Shown here: positions 1-6,657 of the stretch, in pieces
Layout: each line of letters opens with the position of its first letter
How positions within the stretch are numbered: position 1 is the stretch's first letter
Position numbers and translations under genes: made by a program
NCBI RefSeq assembly: GCF_004297125.1
Contig: NZ_SCVD01000026.1
Location: forward strand, 1-64,000
Length of the DNA stretch: 64,000 nucleotides
From: Phenylobacterium sp.
GTDB lineage: Bacteria; Pseudomonadota; Alphaproteobacteria; Caulobacterales; Caulobacteraceae
Direction of reading: 5' to 3'
Notes under the pieces: generated by a model
What the model was told of the DNA's origin: nothing
What the model saw: only the letters and a program-made list of their open reading frames with translations
Database searches by the model: none

Positions 1-2
1 CC

Positions 3-236
3 GACCGCGCCACCGTCGAGGCCATGTCACAGCTCAACCGCGCCGCCATGCAGGGCCTCTCCATCCTCCTCATGTTCTCCAACGACCCCAAATCCATCCA
101 GCCCGGACTCGACCTCCTGCACTGGTACAAGGACGTCCTCACCGACCGCTTGATCGCGGAAGCGGCGGGAACGAAACCGCGCGGCGCGGCCCCGACGAAG
201 GATCGAGAACGGTCACCCAAGGACGAAGGGGCGTGA
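3..236 (+). CDS. 3' end of an unrecognised protein (possibly TetR-type C-terminal domain)
   Basis: The frame is open from the window edge to a TGA at 234-236, so the gene is truncated at its 5' end by the window. About 77 residues are visible. The first part (GLSILLMFSNDPKSIQPGLD and following LLHWYKDVL) looks like amphipathic helices, and the last 25 residues are a charged, probably disordered tail. Helical C-terminal ends like this occur in TetR-family ligand domains, but no diagnostic motif is present and the DNA-binding part lies outside the window. An internal ATG at 24 exists, but the upstream codons are equally protein-like, so 24 is probably not the start. Function is not assigned. 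Confidence 0.5.
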   Translation, partial: DRATVEAMSQLNRAAMQGLSILLMFSNDPKSIQPGLDLLHWYKDVLTDRLIAEAAGTKPRGAAPTKDRERSPKDEGA

Positions 237-324
237 AGCCGTCGTCAAGTTCCCGATTTTTCATCTATAACAATGCGTTAACGGGAATTTTCCGGACTTT
301 CCGAGATCGGTTGAAACCGGCGGC

Positions 325-349
325 TGGTGGGCCCCGGCTAGACTCGAAT
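325..349 (-). other. tRNA/tmRNA 3'-end-like sequence, possible attachment-site remnant
   Basis: Read on the minus strand, this stretch holds a T-loop-like TTCGAGT followed by a GC-rich segment ending in GGGGCCCACCA, the layout of a tRNA or tmRNA 3' end with encoded CCA. The 5' half of the T stem does not pair with the 3' half. There is one base too many between loop and CCA, and no cloverleaf can be drawn upstream, so it is not a working tRNA. Integrating elements often carry or leave such 3' ends as att sites, and two excisionase-like genes lie within 1.1 kb. The assignment as an att remnant is inference. Confidence 0.25.
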
Positions 350-456
350 TTCCGAGAGAAGTGGACCTGCTGGAACCGCAGGCGCCAACGCTAGTACCAA
401 CAGCAGCCATGAGGACCAGGGCTGTTCGTTCTGCGTGTCACGCACCCGACATCTAG

Positions 457-561
457 GCGAAGCAGATTTTGAACGGTCAGGAGAACCTGACCGAACGGGT
501 CATGGCGTTGACCGACGGCAAAGGCGCCGACGTCTGCTTCGACCCTATGGGCGACGACCTC
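457..561 (+). pseudogene. Fragment of zinc-type NADPH:quinone oxidoreductase
   Basis: About 35 codons (frame opening after a TAG at 454-456) encode ENLTERVMALTDGKGADVCF followed by DPMGDDL. This matches the segment in quinone oxidoreductases and zinc-binding dehydrogenases of the MDR superfamily that follows the Rossmann fold (typical form: R-V-x-x-L-T-x-G-x-G-A-D-V-x-x-D-P-V-G-G). There is no start, N-terminal GroES-like domain or C-terminus: a stop lies just upstream, and after codon 561 the frame continues as unrelated sequence. It is a relic, probably left by deletion or insertion of mobile DNA. Confidence 0.6.
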
Positions 562-896
562 CGCCGCGAACAGCGGATACGTATCTCCACCCCGGCGTCT
601 GAGACCGTTCAGAAGTCCAAGTGCATCTGCTGGGCGATCGCCAGCGCATGTTGGGACCGTCGGCGCGCCAGTCTCTCCCGCTTCTCCGCCGGCGAGGGCA
701 CGACGTTCGTGACGGGCGCCGCCTCGTCGCAGGGTGAAGTCGGGGGCGTTGACGCACCGGTCTGAGGGGATCGGGCGGAGGCCGCGGTCCGCTCGTCGGT
801 TTGGCGCCGCGAAGCGATAGCGGCTGGCGCCGCGTCGAGGGTCGGCGGGCCGGGCGGACGCGCAGCCGATGCAACGGTTCGGGCGGCGCTGTGGTC
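562..896. other. Non-coding or decayed stretch
   Basis: No convincing gene was found. On the minus strand the frame of the HTH gene at 897-1100 stays open for about 95 codons beyond its stop, in Ala/Pro/Arg-rich sequence. It has no ATG and no recognisable domain, so it is left uncalled. The stretch lies between the oxidoreductase relic and the HTH genes and is probably part of the same rearranged region. Confidence 0.4.
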
Positions 897-1100
897 TCAG
901 GAGATCTGCCACGCCTTGACCTCATCTTCCCGATAGCCGACCCGGCCCGGTGAGATGTTGTAGGGTTCAGGAAATTCACCGCGCTTCTGAAGCCGCCAAG
1001 CCGTGGTTCGGCTGAGGCTGGTGCGGCGCTTGACGACACTCCAAGGCAGGTAGTCGCCGCCGGGGGCGTCCGCATCCAGGAAATCCCTCCAATGTGTCAT
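897..1100 (-). CDS. AlpA/excisionase-like helix-turn-helix protein
   Basis: A 67-residue protein. Residues about 17-65 form a MerR-like winged HTH of the HTH_17/AlpA type: YLPWSVVKRRTSLSRTTAWR (the recognition helix is within SLSRTTAWRLQK), then a wing with FPEPYNISPGRVGYREDEV and a terminal W. The basic RTTAWRLQKRGEFP pattern is typical of AlpA regulators from prophages and integrative elements. These act as transcriptional activators of excision genes or as recombination directionality factors. The start is the ATG at 1098-1100, only 3 bases after the stop of the upstream HTH gene, so the two were one transcription unit. No integrase is visible in the window. Confidence 0.75.
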   Translation of the reverse strand: MTHWRDFLDADAPGGDYLPWSVVKRRTSLSRTTAWRLQKRGEFPEPYNISPGRVGYREDEVKAWQIS

Positions 1101-1103
1101 GGG

Positions 1104-1392
1104 TCACCGCCGCGCTTCCGCGCCCGGCGCGGTCGGCGTGCGAGAGGCCCTGAGGCCCGTGCGTTGGCGGAGCGCCCAGGCGCGCAGCTCGCCGCGAGGA
1201 TAATAGGGTTTGCGCCTTATGTGACGGCACGGCGGGCCATCCTGGCCGACCGACCAGATCCGGGCCAGGGTTGCGGGTTTCATGCGGACGCTGAAGCGGG
1301 CGAGAAAGGCAGACGCCTCCGCCCGGGTCAGCAGATCGTCGTCGCGCTCGTCGTCCGCGTAAGGCTTTCTGCCGCCCCGCGGAAGGTTTCAC
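1104..1392 (-). pseudogene. Second excisionase-like HTH gene, apparently frameshifted near its 5' end
   Basis: Translation ending at TGA 1104-1106 gives an HTH_17-like protein: LLTRAEASAFLARFSVRMKP, then TLARIWSVGQDGPPCRHIRR and YYPRGELRAWALRQRTGLRA. The frame has no ATG, GTG or TTG before this domain; a stop lies upstream, and the first ATG (1281-1283) is inside the HTH. The neighbouring frame offers a GTG at 1390-1392 that would read into the domain if one base were removed from the GGGG run near 1380. The simplest reading is a one-base frameshift that inactivates the gene. A CTG start or a sequencing error cannot be excluded. The spacing to the next gene is 3 bp. Confidence 0.55.
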
Positions 1393-1740
1393 CGCGTCAT
1401 CACGCAACCTGGCCGGGCGGTGCCGCCGCCCCGCCATCCAGGTCACACATAGGTCGCGAAATCCGGCAACGAACCAAGTCGGCCGCTCCTGAAAACATGA
1501 TTTTTCCACGTTTTCAACATCTTGCCACAGACCGAAGTTCTCTGAAACGCCCTGCTACAGGCCTAAGACCATCTTCGCCATGATGCCATGACGCGGAGCG
1601 GTTTGGGGCGGAGGCCCAAGCGGCGTCGTAGCGGTCTGTACAATCACGCGACGGAGGCGAAATGCGACTCGCCCTGATCGCCGCCGGCGCGGGCGCGTTC
1701 CTGCTGCGGCCGGCGAGGCATCACGGCTGCAGGCTTCGCG
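1393..1740. other. Intergenic region without recognised gene
   Basis: No supported gene was found on either strand. There is a locally AT-richer patch around 1495-1530 that could hold the minus-strand promoter of the HTH pair. A 54-codon frame from the ATG at 1662 on the plus strand reaches a stop within the TTG start of the ligase gene but has no recognisable features and is not called. Confidence 0.4.
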
Positions 1741-1760
1741 TTAACTTGCATTACCATACG
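1741..1760 (+). promoter_or_regulatory. Shared catabolic-island motif, copy 1
   Basis: TTAACTTGCATTACCATACG lies 88 bp before the TTG start of the acyl-CoA ligase gene. It matches the recurring element (consensus about GTAACTTGCATAACCGTACT) seen ahead of most transcription units between 1.7 and 23.3 kb. The CTTGCAT part could serve as a -35 region; the conserved TAC half a turn later suggests an overlapping protein site. Confidence 0.6.
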
Positions 1761-1828
1761 CACTGTGCGAGCTCTTTCGGCGGCGCGGGCGCCTGCGCCA
1801 TGACGCGGTTTGCACCCCGGAGTCCTGC

Positions 1829-3517
1829 TTGAATCCCAGTTCGCCCGAACGTGTCGCCGAGTACCGCCGCAGGGGGTGGTGGCGAGGAGAAACCGTCGAC
1901 AGCCTGTTCCGAAAGGCGGTCGCCGAGCGCGGCGAAGCCGAGGCCCTCGCCGACGCACCCAACCGGGAAGCCTTGGTCGGCTCGCCCCGGCGGCGGATGA
2001 CCTTTGCCGCCGTGGACCGGGCCGTGGACGAGATGGCTCATGCCTTCTCCGCCCTCGGCGTAGGGCGCGGCGACGTCGTGGCTACGCAGTTGCCGAACGT
2101 GGTCGAGGGCGTGCTCGCCTTCCTGGCCTGCGCCCGGATGGGGGCGATCCTGAGCCCCGTCGCCATGGCCTATCGCGCCCACGAGCTGCGTCAGATCCTG
2201 CCGTCGGTGACGCCGCGGGTCTATCTGACGACCGGTCTGTTTCACGGCTGCGACCACGCCGCCATGCTCGCGGACCTCAAGCGCGAGGGGGTGACGGGCG
2301 CACAGATCGTCGTCCTCGGCGGCCAGGCGCCGCCCGGCGCGCACGCGTTGGACCAGCTCACGGCGAATGCCCAGGTCTGGCCATTCCCCACCCCGGCCGA
2401 CCTGGACGCTGCCGAAGCCCTGACGCTCTGCTGGACCTCGGGCACCGAGGCGATGCCGAAGGGAGTGCCGCGGCACCACGACCACTGGGTCGTCAACGGA
2501 GAGGCCCTGGTCGAGGCGGCCGGCCTGCGGGTGGGCGACGCCATCCTCAACCCCTTCCCGCTGATCAACATCGCGTCCATCGGCGGGATGGTGATGCCCT
2601 GGCTGCTCTGCCAGGGGCGGCTGATCCAGCACCAGCCGTTCGACCTGCCGATCTTCCTGGGCCAGATGCAGGACGAGGGTGTGGCCTATACCGTGGCTCC
2701 GCCCGCCGTGCTGAACATGCTGCTGAACAGCGAGGCGCTGCTGGCGGCGACGGACCTGTCACACCTGCGCTGCCTGGGCTCGGGCTCCGCGCCGCTGGCC
2801 CCGTGGATGGTGAAGGGGTGGCAGGACCGGCACGGCGTCACCGTGATGAACGTCTTCGGCTCGAACGAGGGCACGTCCCTGTTCTCGACGGGAGAGGCGA
2901 TCCCAGATCCCGAGCAGCGTGCCCGCTTCTTCCCCCGGTTCGGCGCGGAGGGTCTCGAATGGCCGGCGTCGTTCCCGGCTAAGATCCGCACGCGCCTGGT
3001 CAACCCCGAGACCGAACAGGAGATCACCGTTCCCGGCGTCGAGGGCGAACTGCGTATCGACGGCGCCATGACCTTCGATGGCTACTGGCGGGCGCCGGAC
3101 CTAACGGCCGCCGCCTTCGACGCCCAGGGCTATTTCCGGACCGGCGACCTGTTCGAGATCACCCCGGAAGCAGACGGCCGCTATTACCGCTTCGTCGGAC
3201 GCTGCAAGGAGATCATCATCCGCGGCGGCCAGAACATCTCGCCCGCCGAGGTGGACGTGCTGATCGAGAGCCATCCCAGGGTGCGGGAGGCGAGCTGCGC
3301 GGCCTATCCCGACGAGCGGCTGGGGGAACGAGTCTGCGCGGTCGTGGCCCTGCGGCCGGACCAGACGCTGACCCTGGACGAGCTGTGCGAGCATCTGAAG
3401 GCGCAGGACGTGGCCACGTACAAGCTCCCGGAGAAGCTGCGCATCGTGGAGGCCCTGCCGCGCAACCCACTGGGCAAGGTCCTGCGCCGCGAGCTTTCGG
3501 GCGTGGCCGCCTCCTGA
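1829..3517 (+). CDS. AMP-forming acyl-CoA synthetase (ANL superfamily)
   Basis: A 562-residue cytoplasmic ligase that activates a carboxylic acid with ATP and CoA through an acyl-adenylate. The signature motifs are in order: the A3 P-loop variant WTSGTEAMPKG (from W202), the A5 motif FGSNEGT (343-349), the A7-like YFRTGD, the A8 hinge GRCKEIIIRGGQNISP, and the catalytic lysine K550 in NPLGKVLRR. The A5 motif has Asn in place of the usual Thr before Glu. The start is TTG 1829, with GGAG 7-10 bases upstream; the nearby ATG at 1800 is out of frame. The gene is alone behind copy 1 of the shared motif and is followed by an HxlR regulator gene. The substrate is not identifiable; a cyclohexane-carboxylate or aromatic/terpenoid acid ligase would fit the neighbourhood. 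Confidence 0.9.
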   Translation: MNPSSPERVAEYRRRGWWRGETVDSLFRKAVAERGEAEALADAPNREALVGSPRRRMTFAAVDRAVDEMAHAFSALGVGRGDVVATQLPNVVEGVLAFLACARMGAILSPVAMAYRAHELRQILPSVTPRVYLTTGLFHGCDHAAMLADLKREGVTGAQIVVLGGQAPPGAHALDQLTANAQVWPFPTPADLDAAEALTLCWTSGTEAMPKGVPRHHDHWVVNGEALVEAAGLRVGDAILNPFPLINIASIGGMVMPWLLCQGRLIQHQPFDLPIFLGQMQDEGVAYTVAPPAVLNMLLNSEALLAATDLSHLRCLGSGSAPLAPWMVKGWQDRHGVTVMNVFGSNEGTSLFSTGEAIPDPEQRARFFPRFGAEGLEWPASFPAKIRTRLVNPETEQEITVPGVEGELRIDGAMTFDGYWRAPDLTAAAFDAQGYFRTGDLFEITPEADGRYYRFVGRCKEIIIRGGQNISPAEVDVLIESHPRVREASCAAYPDERLGERVCAVVALRPDQTLTLDELCEHLKAQDVATYKLPEKLRIVEALPRNPLGKVLRRELSGVAAS

Positions 3518-3561
3518 CCGCGCGAGGGCAGACGGCGCGTGGCGGGATGGCGTCTGAGAAT

Positions 3562-3581
3562 GCGGCTTGCGCTATCGTACC
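3562..3581 (+). promoter_or_regulatory. Shared catabolic-island motif, degenerate copy
   Basis: GCGGCTTGCGCTATCGTACC keeps the CTTGC core and the GTAC block at the same spacing as the better copies. It lies 69 bp before the ATG of the first tandem HxlR gene. Its position argues for the start at 3631 rather than an earlier in-frame codon. Confidence 0.45.
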
Positions 3582-3630
3582 CGTTCCGCGAGCCTTGGCG
3601 GTCCGATCCCTGGGGCTTGAAGACCGCAAC

Positions 3631-4578
3631 ATGTCGCCGCCGAAGTTTATCCGCACCTGTTCGATCTGGCGGGCGCTGGAGGTCGTCGGGGACACTTCCG
3701 TCCTGCTGATCCTCGAGGCCAGCTGGATCGGCGCGCGCCGGTTCGACCAGTTCCGCGCCCGGACGGGCCTCCTGCAGACCCTGCTCAGCGACCGGCTGAA
3801 ACGCCTGGTGGCCGCCGAGGTCTTTGAGAAGGTGCTCTACAGCGAAACCCCGCCGCGCTTCGAATACCGGCTGACCCGCAAGGGCCGCGACCTCTACTGG
3901 CCCGCGTTGATGATGCTGCGCTGGGAACGGCGCTGGGGGGCCGCCGACGGCAAGCTGCGGCTGGAGATGCGCCACCGCACCTGTGGCCACGTCTTCGAGC
4001 CGACGCCCACCTGCCTGAAGTGCGGAGACGAGATCAGCGCGCGGGACGTCGACTGGACCGAGGGCCCCGGGGTCGGCTGGATGAGCGCCCGCTACAGCCG
4101 CCGCCGCCAGCAGCGTTACGCCGCCGAACTGGCGTCGGGCCTGATGGTGGAGGTGGCGCAGATCACCGGCGACCGCTGGGCCAGCCTGATCCTGCGTTCG
4201 ATCTTCACGGGCCTGCGCCGGTTCGACGAGATCCATCGCGACACCGCCATGGCCACCAACATCCTGTCCGAGCGCCTTTCCTGGCTGACCGCCCAGGGCG
4301 TGATCCGCGCGCACGAGCTGCCGGGCCGGCGATCCGAGTACCGGCTCACCGAGAAGGGGATCGACTACTACCCCGTACTGCTGATGCTGCTGCAATGGGG
4401 GGACAAGTACTACGTCTCACCCGAGGGTCCGCCCCTGCTCCTGCGGCACAAGGCCGACGGCCACGACCTGGAGCCCGCGGTCACCTGCTCGTGCTGCAGC
4501 CAGCCGGTCGAACCGCACGACGTGACCTTCGAGGTGATCGAGGCCGAGAACCGCGAGGGCGAGCTCGCGGAGGCCTGA
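3631..4578 (+). CDS. Tandem-domain HxlR-type regulator with two Cys knuckles (paralog 1)
   Basis: A 315-residue protein made of two HxlR winged-helix domains in one chain. Domain 1 (about 8-105) contains RRFDQFRARTGLLQTLLSDR followed by LKRL and a wing ending FEYRLTRKGRDLY. Domain 2 (about 170-265) contains RRFDEIHRD, ILSERLSWL and YRLTEKG. HxlR proteins are normally about 110 residues and act as homodimers, so this is a covalent pseudo-dimer. Each domain is followed by a cysteine knuckle: C-G-H then CLKCG after domain 1, and GH then CSCC after domain 2, possibly binding zinc or sensing electrophiles. Two paralogs with the same layout lie at 12919 and 21361. It probably regulates the flanking operons. 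The effector is unknown. Confidence 0.85.
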   Translation: MSPPKFIRTCSIWRALEVVGDTSVLLILEASWIGARRFDQFRARTGLLQTLLSDRLKRLVAAEVFEKVLYSETPPRFEYRLTRKGRDLYWPALMMLRWERRWGAADGKLRLEMRHRTCGHVFEPTPTCLKCGDEISARDVDWTEGPGVGWMSARYSRRRQQRYAAELASGLMVEVAQITGDRWASLILRSIFTGLRRFDEIHRDTAMATNILSERLSWLTAQGVIRAHELPGRRSEYRLTEKGIDYYPVLLMLLQWGDKYYVSPEGPPLLLRHKADGHDLEPAVTCSCCSQPVEPHDVTFEVIEAENREGELAEA

Positions 4579-4591
4579 CGCGGCCACGATA

Positions 4592-4611
4592 GTCACTTTC
4601 ATAACGATACT
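4592..4611 (+). promoter_or_regulatory. Shared catabolic-island motif, copy 2
   Basis: GTCACTTTCATAACGATACT lies 55 bp before the DapB-like reductase gene. A GGCTAGG follows about 14 bp after the TTTCAT hexamer, resembling the GCTA-type -10 of alphaproteobacterial housekeeping promoters. The same GGCTAGG follows the copy at 10358. Confidence 0.6.
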
Positions 4612-4646
4612 CGTTCGGCTAGGCTCCCGCGGCGACGAGGAGCGGC

Positions 4647-5702
4647 ATGGCATATCGCGTCATCCAGTGGGCCACCGGGGCGATGGGAAAGAGCTGCCTG
4701 CGGGCGGTGATCGACCACCCGGCGATGGAGCTCGTGGGCCTCTACGTCTATGGCGACGACAAGGTCGGGCGCGACGCCGGCGACATCGCGCGGCGCCCCC
4801 CGAGCGGGGTGATCGCCACCCGCGACGCCGACGCCATCCTGGCGCTCGACGCCGACGTGGTGATCCACGCCGCCCGTCTGGCGCCGCCCTACGGGTCGCA
4901 CGACGCCGACATCCTGGCGCTGCTCGCCTCGGGCAAGAATGTCATCAGCATCAATGGCTACAGCCGCCCGCAGCACTGGGCCGGCGACCGCCTGGCCGCC
5001 CTCCAGGCCGCCTGCGACATGGGCGGGACCAGCCTGATGGCCGCCGGCCTGAACCCTGGGTTCGCGGCCGAGCAGATCGCGGTCGTGGCCACGGGCGTCT
5101 GCGCGCAGCTGGACCACATCGAGATCGTCGAGAGCGTCGACTGCCGGGCGGTGCGCAATCCCGACTACGTTTTCCGGGTCCTGGGCTTCGGGAGCGATCC
5201 GCGGGCCGTCGATCCGAACGATCCGTCCTGGGGACCGGCCTCGTCGCTGAACGGCATGTACGTCGAGGTGCTCTCCGCCATGGCAGAGCATCTGGGCCTG
5301 GCGCTCGACCGCATCGACACCGACCACGTGGTGCTGCCGGCCAGCGCAGACCTGCACACTGCCGCCGGCCCGATCCCCGAGGGTCGGGTCAGCCATGTGA
5401 ACTGGCGCTGGCGGGCGATCGTGGGCGGCGCGCCGAAGCTGACCATGTCGATCCACTGGTACATGGAGACGGCGCACCTGCCCGACCCCGCTCCGCCGCT
5501 CTGGCGTATCCACGTGACCGGCCAGCCTGGCGTCAGGATCGCCATCGACCTCGAAAAGCGGCCCGGCGACACGACGCCGACGTCCGCCGAGCAGCTCGGG
5601 GTGGCGGGGATGGTGCTGAACGCGATCCCGATCGTCTGCGCCGCGGCCCCCGGCGTAGTGACGCGACCCCTGGCGACGCCCTTCCGAGGAGACCTTCAAT
5701 GA
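4647..5702 (+). CDS. Dihydrodipicolinate-reductase-like NAD(P)H-dependent oxidoreductase
   Basis: A 351-residue protein with an N-terminal Rossmann fold: VIQWATGAMGKSCLRAVI is the dinucleotide loop, and D-A-D-V-V-I-H-A and GKNVIS are the following strands. The C-terminal half resembles the DapB/2,4-diaminopentanoate dehydrogenase-like group, which is longer than true DapB (about 270 residues). It is not the lysine-biosynthesis enzyme: the setting is catabolic. Paralogous enzymes of this group are frequent next to acyl-CoA ligases and SDRs in actinobacterial and proteobacterial terpenoid or steroid clusters (family knowledge). The start ATG 4647 has GAGGAGCGGC before it. The stop overlaps the next gene's ATG (ATGA), so the two are translationally coupled. 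Confidence 0.75.
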   Translation: MAYRVIQWATGAMGKSCLRAVIDHPAMELVGLYVYGDDKVGRDAGDIARRPPSGVIATRDADAILALDADVVIHAARLAPPYGSHDADILALLASGKNVISINGYSRPQHWAGDRLAALQAACDMGGTSLMAAGLNPGFAAEQIAVVATGVCAQLDHIEIVESVDCRAVRNPDYVFRVLGFGSDPRAVDPNDPSWGPASSLNGMYVEVLSAMAEHLGLALDRIDTDHVVLPASADLHTAAGPIPEGRVSHVNWRWRAIVGGAPKLTMSIHWYMETAHLPDPAPPLWRIHVTGQPGVRIAIDLEKRPGDTTPTSAEQLGVAGMVLNAIPIVCAAAPGVVTRPLATPFRGDLQ

Positions 5703-6583
5703 CCAGCCTGCGCGACCGCGTGGTGATCGTGACCGGGGCCGGCAAGGGGCTGGGCCGCGCCTACGCCCTGGACCTCGCGGCGCGAGGCGCCAGTCTGGTC
5801 GTCAACAACCGCTGGGCGGACAGGTCCGCGCCCTCCAGCGCCGAGGCGGTGGCCGCGGAGGTCCGCGCGCTGGGCGGCCGCGCCGTCGCCAACATCGATC
5901 CGGCCGAGGCGCCGGAGACCGGCGAGGCGCTGGTGGCCCAGGCGCTCGCCGAGTTCGGCCGTCTGGACGCCGTGGTCTCCAACGCCGGCGTGCCGGAGAC
6001 CAGGCGCCTGCACCGCCAGACCCGTGAGGGCTTCCAGCGGATCTTCGACATCAATTTCTTCGGCGCCTTCCACCTGGTCCAGGCCGCTTGGCCGGTGCTG
6101 TCGGAGGCGCCCGCTGGACGCATCGTGGTCAGCGCCTCCTCGGCCGGCCTGCACGGCGGCGACGGCATGGCGGCCTACGCCTCCTCCAAGGCGGCGCTGA
6201 TCGGCCTGGTCCGCGGCCTGGCGGTCGAGGGCCGCCCACGCAACCTGACGATCAACGCCATCGCGCCCTACGCCGTCACGGCGATGACCGAACCTTTCCT
6301 CGCGCCGGGCCAGGCCGAGCGGATGGATCCGGCGGCCGTCGCGCCCCTGGTCGCCTGGCTGGTCAGCGAAGGATGCGACGTCAGTGGCCAGACCCTGGTG
6401 TCCGGCGGTGGCCGGCTGCGCGCAGCCTTCGCCGTCGAAGGCGCGCCCGTCGCCATCGCAGGCCGCGACGTCGGCGCCGCAGTCCATGCCGCCATCGGCG
6501 CCCAGCCGCGCGAGACCTATCCGGATTCCCACGCAGCCTTCGCGGCCTTCATGGACGGGCGCGACGTGCTGACCGCGGGTTGA
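5699..6583 (+). CDS. Short-chain dehydrogenase/reductase (MFE-2-like)
   Basis: A 294-residue classical SDR with an extended C-terminus. The cofactor loop is TGAGKGLGRAYA (about 13-24), the structural motif is SNAGVPE, the catalytic Ser lies in SASSAG and the Tyr-Lys pair in YASSK. The long region between strands 2 and 3 (NNRWADRSAPSS) and the C-terminal tail of about 50 residues recall the dehydrogenase part of peroxisomal multifunctional enzyme type 2, which oxidises 3-hydroxyacyl-CoA. No hydratase domain follows. It starts within the stop of the DapB-like gene, and a CoA ligase gene follows after 74 bp. A role in oxidising a hydroxyacyl-CoA or cyclic alcohol is inferred. Confidence 0.85.
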   Translation: MTSLRDRVVIVTGAGKGLGRAYALDLAARGASLVVNNRWADRSAPSSAEAVAAEVRALGGRAVANIDPAEAPETGEALVAQALAEFGRLDAVVSNAGVPETRRLHRQTREGFQRIFDINFFGAFHLVQAAWPVLSEAPAGRIVVSASSAGLHGGDGMAAYASSKAALIGLVRGLAVEGRPRNLTINAIAPYAVTAMTEPFLAPGQAERMDPAAVAPLVAWLVSEGCDVSGQTLVSGGGRLRAAFAVEGAPVAIAGRDVGAAVHAAIGAQPRETYPDSHAAFAAFMDGRDVLTAG

Positions 6584-6657
6584 GGGGCGGCTTGGCTTCG
6601 ATCCGATCACCTGTGCAATCGCACCGACAAGGCCGAGAACGGCCAGGCGAGGAAACC

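Noticed and set aside
609..896. Minus-strand frame open for about 95 codons after the stop of the HTH gene, ending in a basic Glu/Arg/Gln-rich tail
   Set aside because: No ATG or ribosome site, Ala/Pro-rich low-complexity composition and no family resemblance; open frames of this length are common by chance at this GC content.
391..1075. Several long minus-strand frames over 391-1075
   Set aside because: Their translations are Arg/Pro-rich shadow sequence that overlaps the clearly coding HTH protein and the dehydrogenase relic in other frames.
1662..1829. 54-codon plus-strand frame with a hydrophobic start (MRLALIAAGAGAFLL)
   Set aside because: It runs through the shared regulatory motif and into the start of the ligase gene, has no hydrophobic continuation or homology, and is best explained as non-coding.
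4647..5702. Lysine-biosynthesis gene dapB
   Set aside because: The protein is about 80 residues longer than DapB, lacks the DapB substrate motif and is coupled to SDR and CoA-ligase genes, so only the fold is shared.
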